Assembly (NCBI GenBank): GCA_021789795.1
Contig: JAJYJA010000029.1
Span: forward strand, 1 to 18,718
Direction of reading: 5' to 3'
DNA length: 18,718 nucleotides
From: Deltaproteobacteria bacterium
GTDB taxonomy: Bacteria > Desulfobacterota > Desulfobulbia > Desulfobulbales > VMSU01
Made by a program: the position numbers and the translations under genes. Shown here piece by piece: positions 1 through 7,162 of the stretch (position 1 is its first letter; the number at the start of each line of letters is the position of its first letter). Below the pieces are notes generated by a model. It had not been told where the DNA came from. It made no database searches and saw only the letters and a program-made list of their open reading frames with translations.

Positions 1-61
1 CTGGTGGGGGAGATGTTTTTTTGCCCGGCGCGGAGTCGGACGGCGGGCGGGGGATAATTGC

Positions 62-91
62 TTGACTGGCTCCCGCCGCCTGTTCTATGAT
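62..91 (+). promoter_or_regulatory. sigma-70-type promoter for the zinc-ribbon gene
   Basis: A TTGACT -35 box (62-67) and a TATGAT -10 box (86-91) are separated by 18 bases. This is close to consensus and lies about 100 bases upstream of the start codon at 189, leaving an untranslated leader of roughly 90 bases. The call is based only on sequence match and position. Confidence 0.55.
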
Positions 92-188
92 GCCTTAATA
101 GCTAGGGTGGCGGCGGCAACGGGTACGGCGGCGGGGGATCGCCAGCCGCGTCGGGTCGTCGGCGCCGTAAGGCGTGAGAGGAGGGGAA

Positions 189-1088
189 ATGCGCTGTCCA
201 AAGTGTGGTTTTATCTCGTTTGACAGCCTGTTGTCGTGTGGGAGGTGCCAGTCTGACCTGTCGTTGGTGAGCGCCGAGTTGCGGGGCACGGCGACGGAGG
301 CGGCGGGCACTTTCTTTTTGGGCGCCTTGCTGTCGGGTGGAGAGGGGCGACCTGAGTCCGTCGCCTCCGGGGCTGCCTCCGAGGCGGCGGAGATCTTGGT
401 GGCGGGTGAGGCGCCGGAGGCGGCGGTGGCCGGCATCGCCTTAGAGGATGCGTCCCCGGCGGGGGGCGAAGAGCCGCCGGCCCTGGAGTTCGACCTGGAC
501 GAGATGCCGTCCCTGGAGGCCGAGCCTGGCGAGGTCGCCTTTGCATCGCCCGCGCCGGAGGAGGAGGCGGCGGCGCCGGCGCTGGCCCCGGAAGCGTCTG
601 ACTTGGCGCCCGGCGGGGAGGGTGAGGCCGTCCCGCCCGCGCCTGACCAGCCTGATGAGCCCGGCCCCTTAGGGGTGGAGCTGGAACTGAAGGATGTCAG
701 CCTCAACCTGGGGGAGGAGGTGGCAGACGCCGCCGGGCCGGGACTGAGCGAGGAGGCGGCGCCGGCCGGGCCGCCGGCCGTTGACTTAAACGAGATCGAC
801 ATCTCCGACCTGGTGGCCGGGGGGAGGCAAGAGGCGGCGCCGTTTAAGGAGGAGGGGGCGCTGGATCTGGACGAGACGGTTGACCTGTCGCTCTTCGCCG
901 AATCGGTGGAGGGGGTAAGTCCGCCCGCCGGTTCGGCAGGGGATGATGGTCTGTCCCCCATCGATCTGACCCTGGGCGGCGACGCCCTGCTCGACCTTAC
1001 CGTTGACCCGGCCAGGAAGGGCAAGGCGGCCAAGGCCAGTCAGGAATCAGACCTTACGGAGTTGAGCATGGAGGGGCCGGGGGATTGA
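189..1088 (+). CDS. zinc-ribbon protein with long acidic, low-complexity tail
   Basis: A 299-residue protein. The N-terminus carries a zinc-ribbon Cys set (C3, C6, C17, C20). The rest is Ala/Glu/Pro/Gly-rich, strongly acidic and probably disordered, with no membrane segment. Short acidic-hydrophobic motifs recur along the tail, such as FDLDEMPSLE, LNEIDISDLV and LDLDETVDLSLF, which look like repeated docking motifs. I chose ATG 189 because GGAGGGG lies just upstream; the longer GTG start at 174 would sit on that ribosome-binding site. Proteins of this layout are common in deltaproteobacteria and are usually annotated only as zinc-ribbon domain proteins. A scaffold or regulatory role is a guess. 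The long antisense frame opposite is a G+C artefact. Confidence 0.75.
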   Translation: MRCPKCGFISFDSLLSCGRCQSDLSLVSAELRGTATEAAGTFFLGALLSGGEGRPESVASGAASEAAEILVAGEAPEAAVAGIALEDASPAGGEEPPALEFDLDEMPSLEAEPGEVAFASPAPEEEAAAPALAPEASDLAPGGEGEAVPPAPDQPDEPGPLGVELELKDVSLNLGEEVADAAGPGLSEEAAPAGPPAVDLNEIDISDLVAGGRQEAAPFKEEGALDLDETVDLSLFAESVEGVSPPAGSAGDDGLSPIDLTLGGDALLDLTVDPARKGKAAKASQESDLTELSMEGPGD

Positions 1089-1136
1089 TTGATGGCTGGG
1101 GCGGCGGGCTGGCACTTGACGAGGAGCAAATAGCCC

Positions 1137-1165
1137 TTGACATGCGTTGGGGCCTCAACTATAGT
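1137..1165 (+). promoter_or_regulatory. near-consensus sigma-70 promoter of tRNA-Phe
   Basis: A perfect TTGACA -35 box (1137-1142), a 17-base spacer and a TATAGT -10 box (1160-1165). Transcription would start near 1172, just ahead of the tRNA at 1180. It is the strongest promoter visible in the window, as expected for a stable RNA gene. Confidence 0.8.
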
Positions 1166-1179
1166 TGCGGCTCTGTTGC

Positions 1180-1255
<76 letters not shown>

Positions 1256-1263
1256 ACTATTTC

Positions 1264-1296
1264 AAGGGCTTACGGGTTATTTCGTAAGCCCTTTTT
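1264..1296 (+). terminator. rho-independent terminator of tRNA-Phe
   Basis: A perfect 9-bp stem, GGGCTTACG (1266-1274) with CGTAAGCCC (1283-1291), encloses an 8-base loop and is followed by five T (1292-1296). Flanking AA/TT extends the stem. It sits 8 bases after the tRNA CCA. Confidence 0.9.
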
Positions 1297-1390
1297 CGTT
1301 ATCCTGGCGGCGGGTTGAGCTAGGGCGGGCCTGGCCGCGAGGGGTGGGGAACCTGACGCCGGCCTTTAACCGGCAGGGGAGGGCGAGGCA

Positions 1391-1951
1391 ATGAAGAAGC
1401 TAACCAAATGTGCTGTTTTTACCAGTGGATTAAGGGGAGCGGAGGAGGCCTTCGGCCTGGAGGCGGCCCGTTGGGGCCAGGACGAGTGCGTGTTGACCTT
1501 TGCGGGCCAGCATGTGACCCGTCTGGACGCCAAGCAGATCGTGGTGTTGTCGGAGGCGGAGTTACAGCGGGGAGATATCAGCATGGAGATCGTCTCCAGC
1601 GCCATGCGCCGCACCTACTACGCCACCGACAAGATCCGCCGGGTGTTGCAGACCCTCTTCCACGTCGTCAACCGCGGGCATCAGGTGCTGGTGGTGGGAA
1701 CGATCATGGAGGATAACACGGTCAAGGGCGGCACCGGCTGGGCGGTGGAACTGGCCAAGCTCTTCAACCGGCCGTTGAGCGTTTTCGATCAGCAGCGGGG
1801 GAAGTGGTACGGCTGGCACACCGGGATCTGGCAGGAGGAGCGCCCGGAGATCTGCCACCCCACCCTGGCCTGCTCCGGCACCAGGAATCTGACCGAGGCC
1901 GGACGTCAGGCGATTGCCGAGCTGTTCGCCCGCGCCTTTGGGGGCCAGTGA
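1391..1951 (+). CDS. SLOG-like Rossmann nucleotide-binding protein, function unknown
   Basis: A 186-residue cytoplasmic protein with no signal peptide. An N-terminal block (GAEEAFGLEAARWG then LTFAGQHVTR) is followed by a Gly-rich core near residues 98-125 (NRGHQVLVVGTI, then TVKGGTGWAVELAK, then PLSVFDQQ). This order of strand, Gly loop, helix and strand resembles the SLOG superfamily (DprA/Smf, LOG and TIR-like NAD/nucleotide sensors), and I recall similar uncharacterised bacterial proteins. That assignment is inference from pattern. The ATG at 1391 is preceded by the purine-rich GGGGAGGG. It stands alone between the tRNA terminator and the next promoter, so its operon context gives no functional clue. 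Confidence 0.7.
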   Translation: MKKLTKCAVFTSGLRGAEEAFGLEAARWGQDECVLTFAGQHVTRLDAKQIVVLSEAELQRGDISMEIVSSAMRRTYYATDKIRRVLQTLFHVVNRGHQVLVVGTIMEDNTVKGGTGWAVELAKLFNRPLSVFDQQRGKWYGWHTGIWQEERPEICHPTLACSGTRNLTEAGRQAIAELFARAFGGQ

Positions 1952-1994
1952 GGCCCTCGGGCCCTCCTCGTCCTCGCCGTTTGCTGATTATCTG

Positions 1995-2023
1995 TTGACA
2001 CCGCCGGCGAGTTAGGGTAAAAA
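1995..2023 (+). promoter_or_regulatory. sigma-70-like promoter ahead of the fusA leader
   Basis: A perfect TTGACA (1995-2000) is followed after 17 bases by TAAAAA (2018-2023), inside an A-tract. It lies just after the SLOG-like gene and points toward the terminator hairpin at 2082 and then fusA. It could drive fusA, a short attenuated transcript, or both. Confidence 0.5.
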
Positions 2024-2081
2024 AATAAATTTTCCGGGCGGCCTGTTCTGGCTGGAGGCGTCGGCCGGGATTAGGGCAGAC

Positions 2082-2111
2082 AACGGTTCTCATCGAGGGC
2101 CGTTTTTTTTT
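2082..2111 (+). terminator. rho-independent terminator between promoter and fusA
   Basis: A 10-bp stem, AACGGTTCTC (2082-2091) with GAGGGCCGTT (2095-2104) including two G-T pairs, has a 3-base loop and runs into a T tract (2103-2110). It lies about 130 bases downstream of the SLOG-like gene and about 60 bases beyond the TTGACA promoter, so it may end the former transcript or attenuate the latter. Confidence 0.7.
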
Positions 2112-2149
2112 AGGAGCCGTACCTACCAAATAACTGGGACAAGTTCCCC

Positions 2150-2230
2150 GCGACGCTTACGGCCTCCTGAGGCCGTCGCCGTGAGGCTTGCTGTTTTTAA
2201 GTTATTTCCAAAGCGACGGCTTAGTGTCGC
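2150..2230 (+). promoter_or_regulatory. structured fusA leader with competing stems
   Basis: A perfect 8-bp hairpin, ACGGCCTC (2159-2166) with GAGGCCGT (2169-2176), shares bases with a second possible stem, GCCGTCGC (2172-2179) with GCGACGGC (2213-2220). A third element, GCGACG (2150-2155), can pair with CGTCGC (2174-2179). GCGAC (2213-2217) can also pair with GTCGC (2226-2230). These pairings exclude each other. The last elements lie about 35-50 bases before the fusA start. I do not recognise a known riboswitch class here. Confidence 0.35.
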
Positions 2231-2263
2231 CACCACGTTCAACCGTATGATAAGGAAGCGAAG

Positions 2264-4348
2264 ATGAAAAAGGATTTGGAAAAGGTTCGCAACATCGGCA
2301 TCAGCGCCCATATCGACTCCGGCAAGACCACCTTGACCGAGCGGGTGCTCTACTACACCCAGAAGATCCACGCCATTCACGAGGTGCGGGGCAAGGACGG
2401 GGTGGGCGCCACCATGGACTCGATGGAGCTGGAGAAGGAGCGCGGGATCACCATCCAGTCGGCGGCCACCTACTGCACCTGGAAGGACTACGACATCAAC
2501 ATCATCGACACCCCGGGCCACGTCGATTTCACCATCGAGGTGGAGCGGGCGCTGCGGGTCTTGGACGGGGCGGTCTTGATCCTCTGCTCGGTGGGCGGGG
2601 TGCAGTCGCAGAGCATCACCGTCAACCGGCAGATGAGCCGCTACAAGGTGCCGCGGGTGGTGTTCATCAACAAGTGCGACCGGACGGGCGCCAACCCCAA
2701 GCGGGTAACCGCCCAGGTGCGGGAGAAGCTGGGTCTGAACGCGGTGCCCATGCAGCTGCCTATCGGCCTGGAGAGCGAGCTTAAGGGGGTGGTCGATCTG
2801 GTGACCATGAAGGCGGTTTACTTCGAGGGCGACAACGGCGAGAAGATCCGCGAGGAGGCCATTCCCGCCGAGATGCAGGCCGAGGCCGACGCCGCCCGGG
2901 AGACCTTGTTGGATGCGGTGTCCATGTTCTCCGACGAGCTGATGGAGGCCGTCCTTGAGGGCTCTCCCAGCGAGGAGATGATCAGGGAGGCGGTGCGCAA
3001 GGGCACCCTGAGCATGGAGTTCGTGCCGGTGCTCATCGGCTCGGCCTACAAGAACAAGGGGGTGCAGAGCCTGCTGGACGCGGTGAACGCCTACCTGCCC
3101 GCCCCCAGCGAGATCAAGAACACCGCCTTTGATCTGGACAAGGGCGAGGAGGAGGTGATACTGGAGAGTAACCCCAATAAACCTCTGGTTTGTCTGGCAT
3201 TCAAGCTTGAAGACGGCCGTTACGGCCAGCTTACCTATATCCGCACCTACCAGGGTACCATGAAGAAGGGCGACACCATCGTCAACACCCGCACCGGCAA
3301 GAAGGCCAAGGTCGGACGGCTGGTGCGGATGCACTCCAACGAGATGGAGGACATCGAGTCCGCCGGGCCGGGGGACATCGTGGCCCTGTTCGGCATCGAC
3401 TGCGCCTCCGGCGACACCTTCACCTCCCCGGACGTCAACATGTCGATGAGCTCCATGCACGTCCCGGCCCCGGTGATCTCGCTGTCCATCTCGCCGGTGG
3501 ACAACAAGGCCCAGGGCAACATGTCCAAGGCCCTGAACCGGTTTACCAAGGAAGACCCCACCTTCCGCACCTTCGTCGATCACGAGACCAGCGAGACGAT
3601 CATCTCCGGGATGGGCGAGCTGCACCTGGAGGTCTATATCGAGCGGATGAAGCGCGAGTACGGGGCCGAGGTCAGCGTCGGCGCCCCCCAGGTCGCCTAT
3701 CGGGAGACCATCACCCAGCGGGCCGACTTCAACTATACCCACAAGAAGCAGACCGGCGGCTCGGGCCAGTTCGCCCGGGTGGCCGGCTTCATCGAGCCAT
3801 TGGAAGAGGGGAACTACGAGTTCGTGGACAGCATCGTGGGCGGGGTCATCCCCCGCGAGTTCATCCCCTCCTGCGACAAGGGCTTTGCCGCCAGCCTGGA
3901 GAAGGGGGCCCTGGCCGGGTTCCCGGTCACCGGCATCCGCTGCACCATCAACGACGGCGCCGCCCACTCGGTGGACTCCTCCGACATCGCCTTCCAACTG
4001 GCGGCCCGGGGCGGGTTCAAGGATGGCTATCTGCGGGCCAACCCGGTGCTGCTTGAGCCGATCATGAAGGTGGCGGTGGAGGGGCCGTCCGAGTTCCAGG
4101 GCTCGGTGATGGGCAGCATCAACCAGCGCCGGGGGATGATCATCGGCACCTTCGAGGAGGGTGAGTACACGGTGGTCGAGGCCGAGGTGCCCTTGGCCGA
4201 GATGTTCGGCTACTCCACGGTGCTCCGCTCCTTAACCCAGGGCAAGGCCGAGTTCACCATGGAGTTTGCCGCCTACCGCCAGGTGCCCAGGAACGTTGCC
4301 GAGGGGGTTATCGCCGCGGCCCGGAAGGCGGCGCAGGAGAAGAAATAA
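2264..4348 (+). CDS. fusA: elongation factor G, mitochondrial-EF-G1-like (spdEFG1 type)
   Basis: A 694-residue, full-length translocase. It is a cytoplasmic GTPase that moves tRNA and mRNA through the ribosome after peptide-bond formation. GTPase motifs are visible: P-loop AHIDSGKT (15-22), switch I region ERGIT (59-63), DTPGH (82-86) and NKCD (136-139). Domains II to V follow in the usual order. The wording HIDSGKTTLTERVLYYT, the KGVQ and GIDCASGDTF blocks and the THKKQ(S/T)GG block match mitochondrial EF-G1 and the spdEFG1 group from spirochaetes, planctomycetes and deltaproteobacteria rather than classical EF-G (HIDAGKT). No str-operon ribosomal genes are adjacent, which fits a second EF-G copy. 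AAGGA (2252-2256) precedes ATG 2264 at good spacing. The spdEFG1 subgroup is my reading, but EF-G itself is certain. Confidence 0.96.
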   Translation: MKKDLEKVRNIGISAHIDSGKTTLTERVLYYTQKIHAIHEVRGKDGVGATMDSMELEKERGITIQSAATYCTWKDYDINIIDTPGHVDFTIEVERALRVLDGAVLILCSVGGVQSQSITVNRQMSRYKVPRVVFINKCDRTGANPKRVTAQVREKLGLNAVPMQLPIGLESELKGVVDLVTMKAVYFEGDNGEKIREEAIPAEMQAEADAARETLLDAVSMFSDELMEAVLEGSPSEEMIREAVRKGTLSMEFVPVLIGSAYKNKGVQSLLDAVNAYLPAPSEIKNTAFDLDKGEEEVILESNPNKPLVCLAFKLEDGRYGQLTYIRTYQGTMKKGDTIVNTRTGKKAKVGRLVRMHSNEMEDIESAGPGDIVALFGIDCASGDTFTSPDVNMSMSSMHVPAPVISLSISPVDNKAQGNMSKALNRFTKEDPTFRTFVDHETSETIISGMGELHLEVYIERMKREYGAEVSVGAPQVAYRETITQRADFNYTHKKQTGGSGQFARVAGFIEPLEEGNYEFVDSIVGGVIPREFIPSCDKGFAASLEKGALAGFPVTGIRCTINDGAAHSVDSSDIAFQLAARGGFKDGYLRANPVLLEPIMKVAVEGPSEFQGSVMGSINQRRGMIIGTFEEGEYTVVEAEVPLAEMFGYSTVLRSLTQGKAEFTMEFAAYRQVPRNVAEGVIAAARKAAQEKK

Positions 4349-4406
4349 TCAGACCTGTTGGCGCTCTGTTACAAGAATTGCTAACCGAACTTATAGAGGC
4401 ATGACC

Positions 4407-5129
4407 ATGTTGAAGAACGATCTGATAGCGAAGAATCCGATGGGGGCGTTCAGTCGCGACGCCGAGGGCAACGAGGTGGCGCGCATGGGGCTGGTTATCG
4501 CCCGGCCCGGCTTGGGCAAGACCGCGATTTTGGTGCAGATAGCCTTGGACAGCATCCTGCGCGGCAAGCAGGTGGTGCATGTGAGTGTCGGCCAGAACAT
4601 CGAGAAGACCAAGGCCTGGTACGACGATATCCTAGGTGACATCAGCGCCCAGGCCAAGCACGACGAGATGGAGGAGCTCAAGCTTTCGGTGCGCCGCAAT
4701 CGGATGATTATGACCTTCAACGCCTCGACCTTCAGCCGCCCCAAGCTTGAGGAGCGGCTGAACGACATGATCTATCAGGATATCTTCCGGCCCTGCTGCA
4801 TGGTGATCGACGGGCTCGACCTGGCCAGGGTGGAGCGGCGGATGCTGGAGGATATGCGCGACCTGCAACGGGAGGCCAACATGAGCATCTGGTGCTCGGG
4901 GGTCATCGAGCGCGAGGCCCAGGCCGCCGTCATCGCCAGTCAGACCCTGCCCGCCCCCTGCGACGCGCTGGGTGACCTCTTCGATACCGTGATCATGCTC
5001 CATCCAGAGTCGGGCGACGAGAGCAAGATCTTTCTAAACGTCTTAAAGGACGCCACCAACCGGATGGCCCCCGGCAAGTCCCTGCGGCTGGACCCCACCA
5101 CCATGGTGGTCTGGGGGGCCACCGCCTAG
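4407..5129 (+). CDS. RecA/KaiC-like P-loop ATPase, function unknown
   Basis: A 240-residue cytoplasmic ATPase. Walker A is ARPGLGKT (32-39) and Walker B is CCMVIDGLD (130-138). A segment near 140-160 (LARVERRMLEDMRDLQ) and later strands fit a single RecA/DnaB/KaiC-type ATPase core without extra domains. The start is set by GAGG at 4396-4399, which is 7 bases ahead of ATG 4407; the ATG two codons earlier lies too close. It begins 58 bases after fusA with no terminator between, and a strong terminator follows, so it is probably co-transcribed with fusA. A link to translation is possible but only from position. I do not recognise a named family. Confidence 0.8.
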   Translation: MLKNDLIAKNPMGAFSRDAEGNEVARMGLVIARPGLGKTAILVQIALDSILRGKQVVHVSVGQNIEKTKAWYDDILGDISAQAKHDEMEELKLSVRRNRMIMTFNASTFSRPKLEERLNDMIYQDIFRPCCMVIDGLDLARVERRMLEDMRDLQREANMSIWCSGVIEREAQAAVIASQTLPAPCDALGDLFDTVIMLHPESGDESKIFLNVLKDATNRMAPGKSLRLDPTTMVVWGATA

Positions 5130-5165
5130 TATCTGGCCTGGCTTGCCCCAGCCTTTTGATCTTAA

Positions 5166-5213
5166 CCCGTCCCCGCTCTTCGCCTCTGTCGGCGGGGCGG
5201 GGATTTTTTTTTT
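5166..5213 (+). terminator. strong rho-independent terminator after the fusA-ATPase unit
   Basis: CCCG (5166-5169), one bulged T, then CCCCGC (5171-5176) pair with GCGGGG (5192-5197) and CGGG (5198-5201). An A and ten T follow (5204-5213). The ten-pair G+C stem plus long T-run should stop transcription efficiently before hisA. Confidence 0.9.
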
Positions 5214-5259
5214 GCTCGCCTTGCTGGCGGCGGGGCGCCTGTCGCGCCCGGTTAACTGG

Positions 5260-5410
5260 GATGATCTCGCAAAAAGGTAGCCGATGGCTAAGCAAAAGGG
5301 CCGATATACAAGGCGCGGGGTGTGTTTGGCGAGTGAGGCCATACAGATGGTATGCCGAACGAGCCAAACCGCCACGCGCCGCAGTAGATCGGTCTTTTTG
5401 CGACGCCATC
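5260..5410. mobile_element. MITE-like foldback repeat with a doubled left end
   Basis: The right end (…CTTTTTGCGACGCCATC, ending 5410) is the imperfect inverse of two successive left ends: an outer one starting GATGATCTCGCAAAAAG (5260) and an inner one starting GATGGCTAAGCAAAAGG (5283). The inner alignment continues through CCGAT, TAC and GGCGCG. The interior also folds back, with 5310-5343 roughly complementary to 5349-5380, so the whole unit is a long hairpin. AACTGG flanks it directly on both sides (5254-5259 and 5411-5416), like a 6-bp target duplication. There is no coding capacity, so mobility would need a transposase acting in trans. I recall similar TCGCAAAAAG…CTTTTTGCGA repeats between genes in other deltaproteobacteria; this is from memory, not searched. 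Confidence 0.7.
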
Positions 5411-5425
5411 AACTGGGAGATGTGG

Positions 5426-6199
5426 ATGAAATTTAGGCCCTGTATCGACCTGCACGACGGTCAGGTCAAGCAAATCGTGGGTTCGACCCTGGTCGAGGGC
5501 GGGGCCGGGCCGCGCATCAACTTCGCCTCCGACCGGCCCGCCTCCTTTTACGCCCGGCTGTACCGGGAGGACAAGCTGACCGGCGGGCATGTCATCAAGC
5601 TGGGCCCGGGTTGCGAGGCGGCGGCCAGCGAGGCCTTGGCGGCCTATCCCGGCGGGATGCAGATCGGGGGCGGGATCACCGCCGAGAACGCCGCCTTCTG
5701 GCTCGACCAGGGGGCAAGCCATGTCATTGTCACCTCCCACGTGTTCAAGGATGGCCGGGTGTACGAGGACCGGCTGCGAGAGCTTATGGCCAGGGTGGGG
5801 CGGGGGCGGCTGGTGCTCGACTTGAGCTGTCGCAGACGCGGCGAGGCCTACTACATCGTCACCGACCGCTGGCAACGCTTCACCGAGGTGGCGATCAGCG
5901 GTGAGACCCTGTCCTATTTCGCCGGGTTCTGCGATGAATTTTTGATCCACGCCGTCGATGTCGAGGGTAAGTGCGCCGGCATCGCCCCTGACTTGGTGAA
6001 GCTGCTGGGCGAGGAGACCCCCATCCCCACCACCTACGCCGGCGGGGTGCGCAATCTGGAGGATCTGCGTCTGGTGGAGGCCCTGGGCCAGGGTCGGCTG
6101 GACGTGACCATCGGCAGCGCCCTGGACATCTTCGGCGGCCGTGGCCTTCGTTACCAGGAGGCGGTGGCCTTCAACCGGCGTCCGGCCGGGCGTGGATAA
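5426..6199 (+). CDS. hisA: HisA isomerase of the eukaryotic (HIS6) type
   Basis: A 257-residue TIM-barrel enzyme converting ProFAR to PRFAR in histidine biosynthesis. The order CIDLHDGQVKQIVG (6-19), HVIKLGP (55-61), QIGGGI (79-84), VIVTS (100-104), LDLSCR (131-136), FLIHAVDVEG, TYAGGV and GSALDIFGG follows yeast HIS6 closely, including its length, rather than bacterial HisA. Candidate catalytic Asp residues are D8 and D132; phosphate-binding glycines are in GGG 81-83 and the two C-terminal blocks. ATG 5426 follows GGGAG (5415-5419). The frame is open further upstream, but that part translates the inserted repeat and is not believed. No other his genes are nearby. With a terminator and a MITE directly upstream, its promoter is unclear. 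Confidence 0.92.
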   Translation: MKFRPCIDLHDGQVKQIVGSTLVEGGAGPRINFASDRPASFYARLYREDKLTGGHVIKLGPGCEAAASEALAAYPGGMQIGGGITAENAAFWLDQGASHVIVTSHVFKDGRVYEDRLRELMARVGRGRLVLDLSCRRRGEAYYIVTDRWQRFTEVAISGETLSYFAGFCDEFLIHAVDVEGKCAGIAPDLVKLLGEETPIPTTYAGGVRNLEDLRLVEALGQGRLDVTIGSALDIFGGRGLRYQEAVAFNRRPAGRG

Positions 6200-6224
6200 A
6201 AAAATGGCGGGTACCCCTGGTTCA

Positions 6225-6233
6225 TGCTATGCT
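6225..6233 (+). promoter_or_regulatory. possible extended -10 promoter for the HDOD gene
   Basis: TG-N-TATGCT (6225-6233) resembles an extended -10 element and lies 42 bases ahead of ATG 6275. No good -35 box is visible, so this is weak. The gene may instead be read from hisA, which ends 75 bases before it. Confidence 0.3.
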
Positions 6234-6274
6234 TTAGCCATGTTTTTCCGGTCGGCGATCCCAGGGTGTCGGGC

Positions 6275-7162
6275 ATGGAGCAGCAAGAGATAATCGAGAA
6301 GCGGATTCAGGACTATATCGGCAGGATGCCCAGCCTCTCCACCACGGTGAGCAAGGTGCTGGAGATCTGCAACCTGCCCAACGCCTCGGCCAACGACCTA
6401 AACCGGGTTATCTCCCTCGACCCGGTACTCACCGCCCACGTCTTAAAGCTCATCAATTCGGCCTATTACGCCCTGCCCAACCAGGTGTCCTCCCTGGCGC
6501 GGGCCATCATCATGCTGGGCTTGAACACGGTCAAAAACTTGGCCCTGAGCACCGCGGTGGTGGGCGCCATCGGCAAGAAGGCCTCGTTTTCCGTCCTGCC
6601 CATGGACTCCTTTTGGGGGCACTCTATCTGTGTCGGGGTGACGGCCAAGGCCCTGGCCGCCATGCGCGGGGTGGCGGTGTCGCAGCGGGAGGAGTATTTC
6701 GTGGCCGGGATGCTCCACGACCTGGGCAAGATCCCCTTAAACGTCTGTTTTGCCGAGCAGTACGGTCAGGCCCTCCAGTTGGCCGCCTTGGAGCAGGGCT
6801 CCCTGGCGCGCGCCGAGCAACTCTTCGTCGGCCTGGATCACGGCATGGTGGGGCGGCTGATGGCCGAGAAGTGGCGGCTGAGCGGCAGCATCGTCGAGGC
6901 CATGTCCCGGCATCACGCCCCGGAGCAAGCCACAGATGATTGCCGGGTGCTGGTGGCCACGGTGGCCCTGGCCAACCTGTACGCCAACATCTACGAGATC
7001 GGCTCCGCCGGCGACCTCTTCCCGGAGAGTGCCTTCCTGTTCACCATCCTTGACCTGATGGGCCTGCGCTGGGCCGATCTCTGGCCCCTGGCCGAGGTGG
7101 TGCGGTTGGAGATCGAAAAGGCCCAGGTCTTTCTGCACCTGGACGACAAGGAGGCCAGATGA
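6275..7162 (+). CDS. HDOD domain protein
   Basis: A 295-residue cytoplasmic protein made of one HDOD domain from about residue 15 to 220 plus a short C-terminal helical extension. HDOD proteins act in bacterial signalling and are often tied to cyclic-di-GMP, motility or stress. The family's N-terminal blocks are clear (LPNASANDLNRVISLDPVLT, INSAYY, LARAIIMLG). Unlike many family members, the HD phosphohydrolase ligands look largely kept: H116, H148-D149 in LHDLGK, H189 and H213/H214. ATG 6275 is preferred; the longer frame from 6224 runs over the promoter region and begins with unrelated residues. The stop overlaps the next start by ATGA, so the two genes are translationally coupled. Confidence 0.88.
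   Translation: MEQQEIIEKRIQDYIGRMPSLSTTVSKVLEICNLPNASANDLNRVISLDPVLTAHVLKLINSAYYALPNQVSSLARAIIMLGLNTVKNLALSTAVVGAIGKKASFSVLPMDSFWGHSICVGVTAKALAAMRGVAVSQREEYFVAGMLHDLGKIPLNVCFAEQYGQALQLAALEQGSLARAEQLFVGLDHGMVGRLMAEKWRLSGSIVEAMSRHHAPEQATDDCRVLVATVALANLYANIYEIGSAGDLFPESAFLFTILDLMGLRWADLWPLAEVVRLEIEKAQVFLHLDDKEAR

Noticed and set aside
2123..3997. Long minus-strand open frame of 624 codons
   Set aside because: It lies opposite fusA, which is certain, and its translation is a His/Gly/Leu/Val-rich low-complexity string with no family resemblance; it is a byproduct of G+C-rich codon use.
5156..5425. N-terminal extension of hisA by about 90 codons
   Set aside because: It would translate the terminator T-run and the MITE; the family starts at CIDLHDG and a ribosome-binding site fits ATG 5426.
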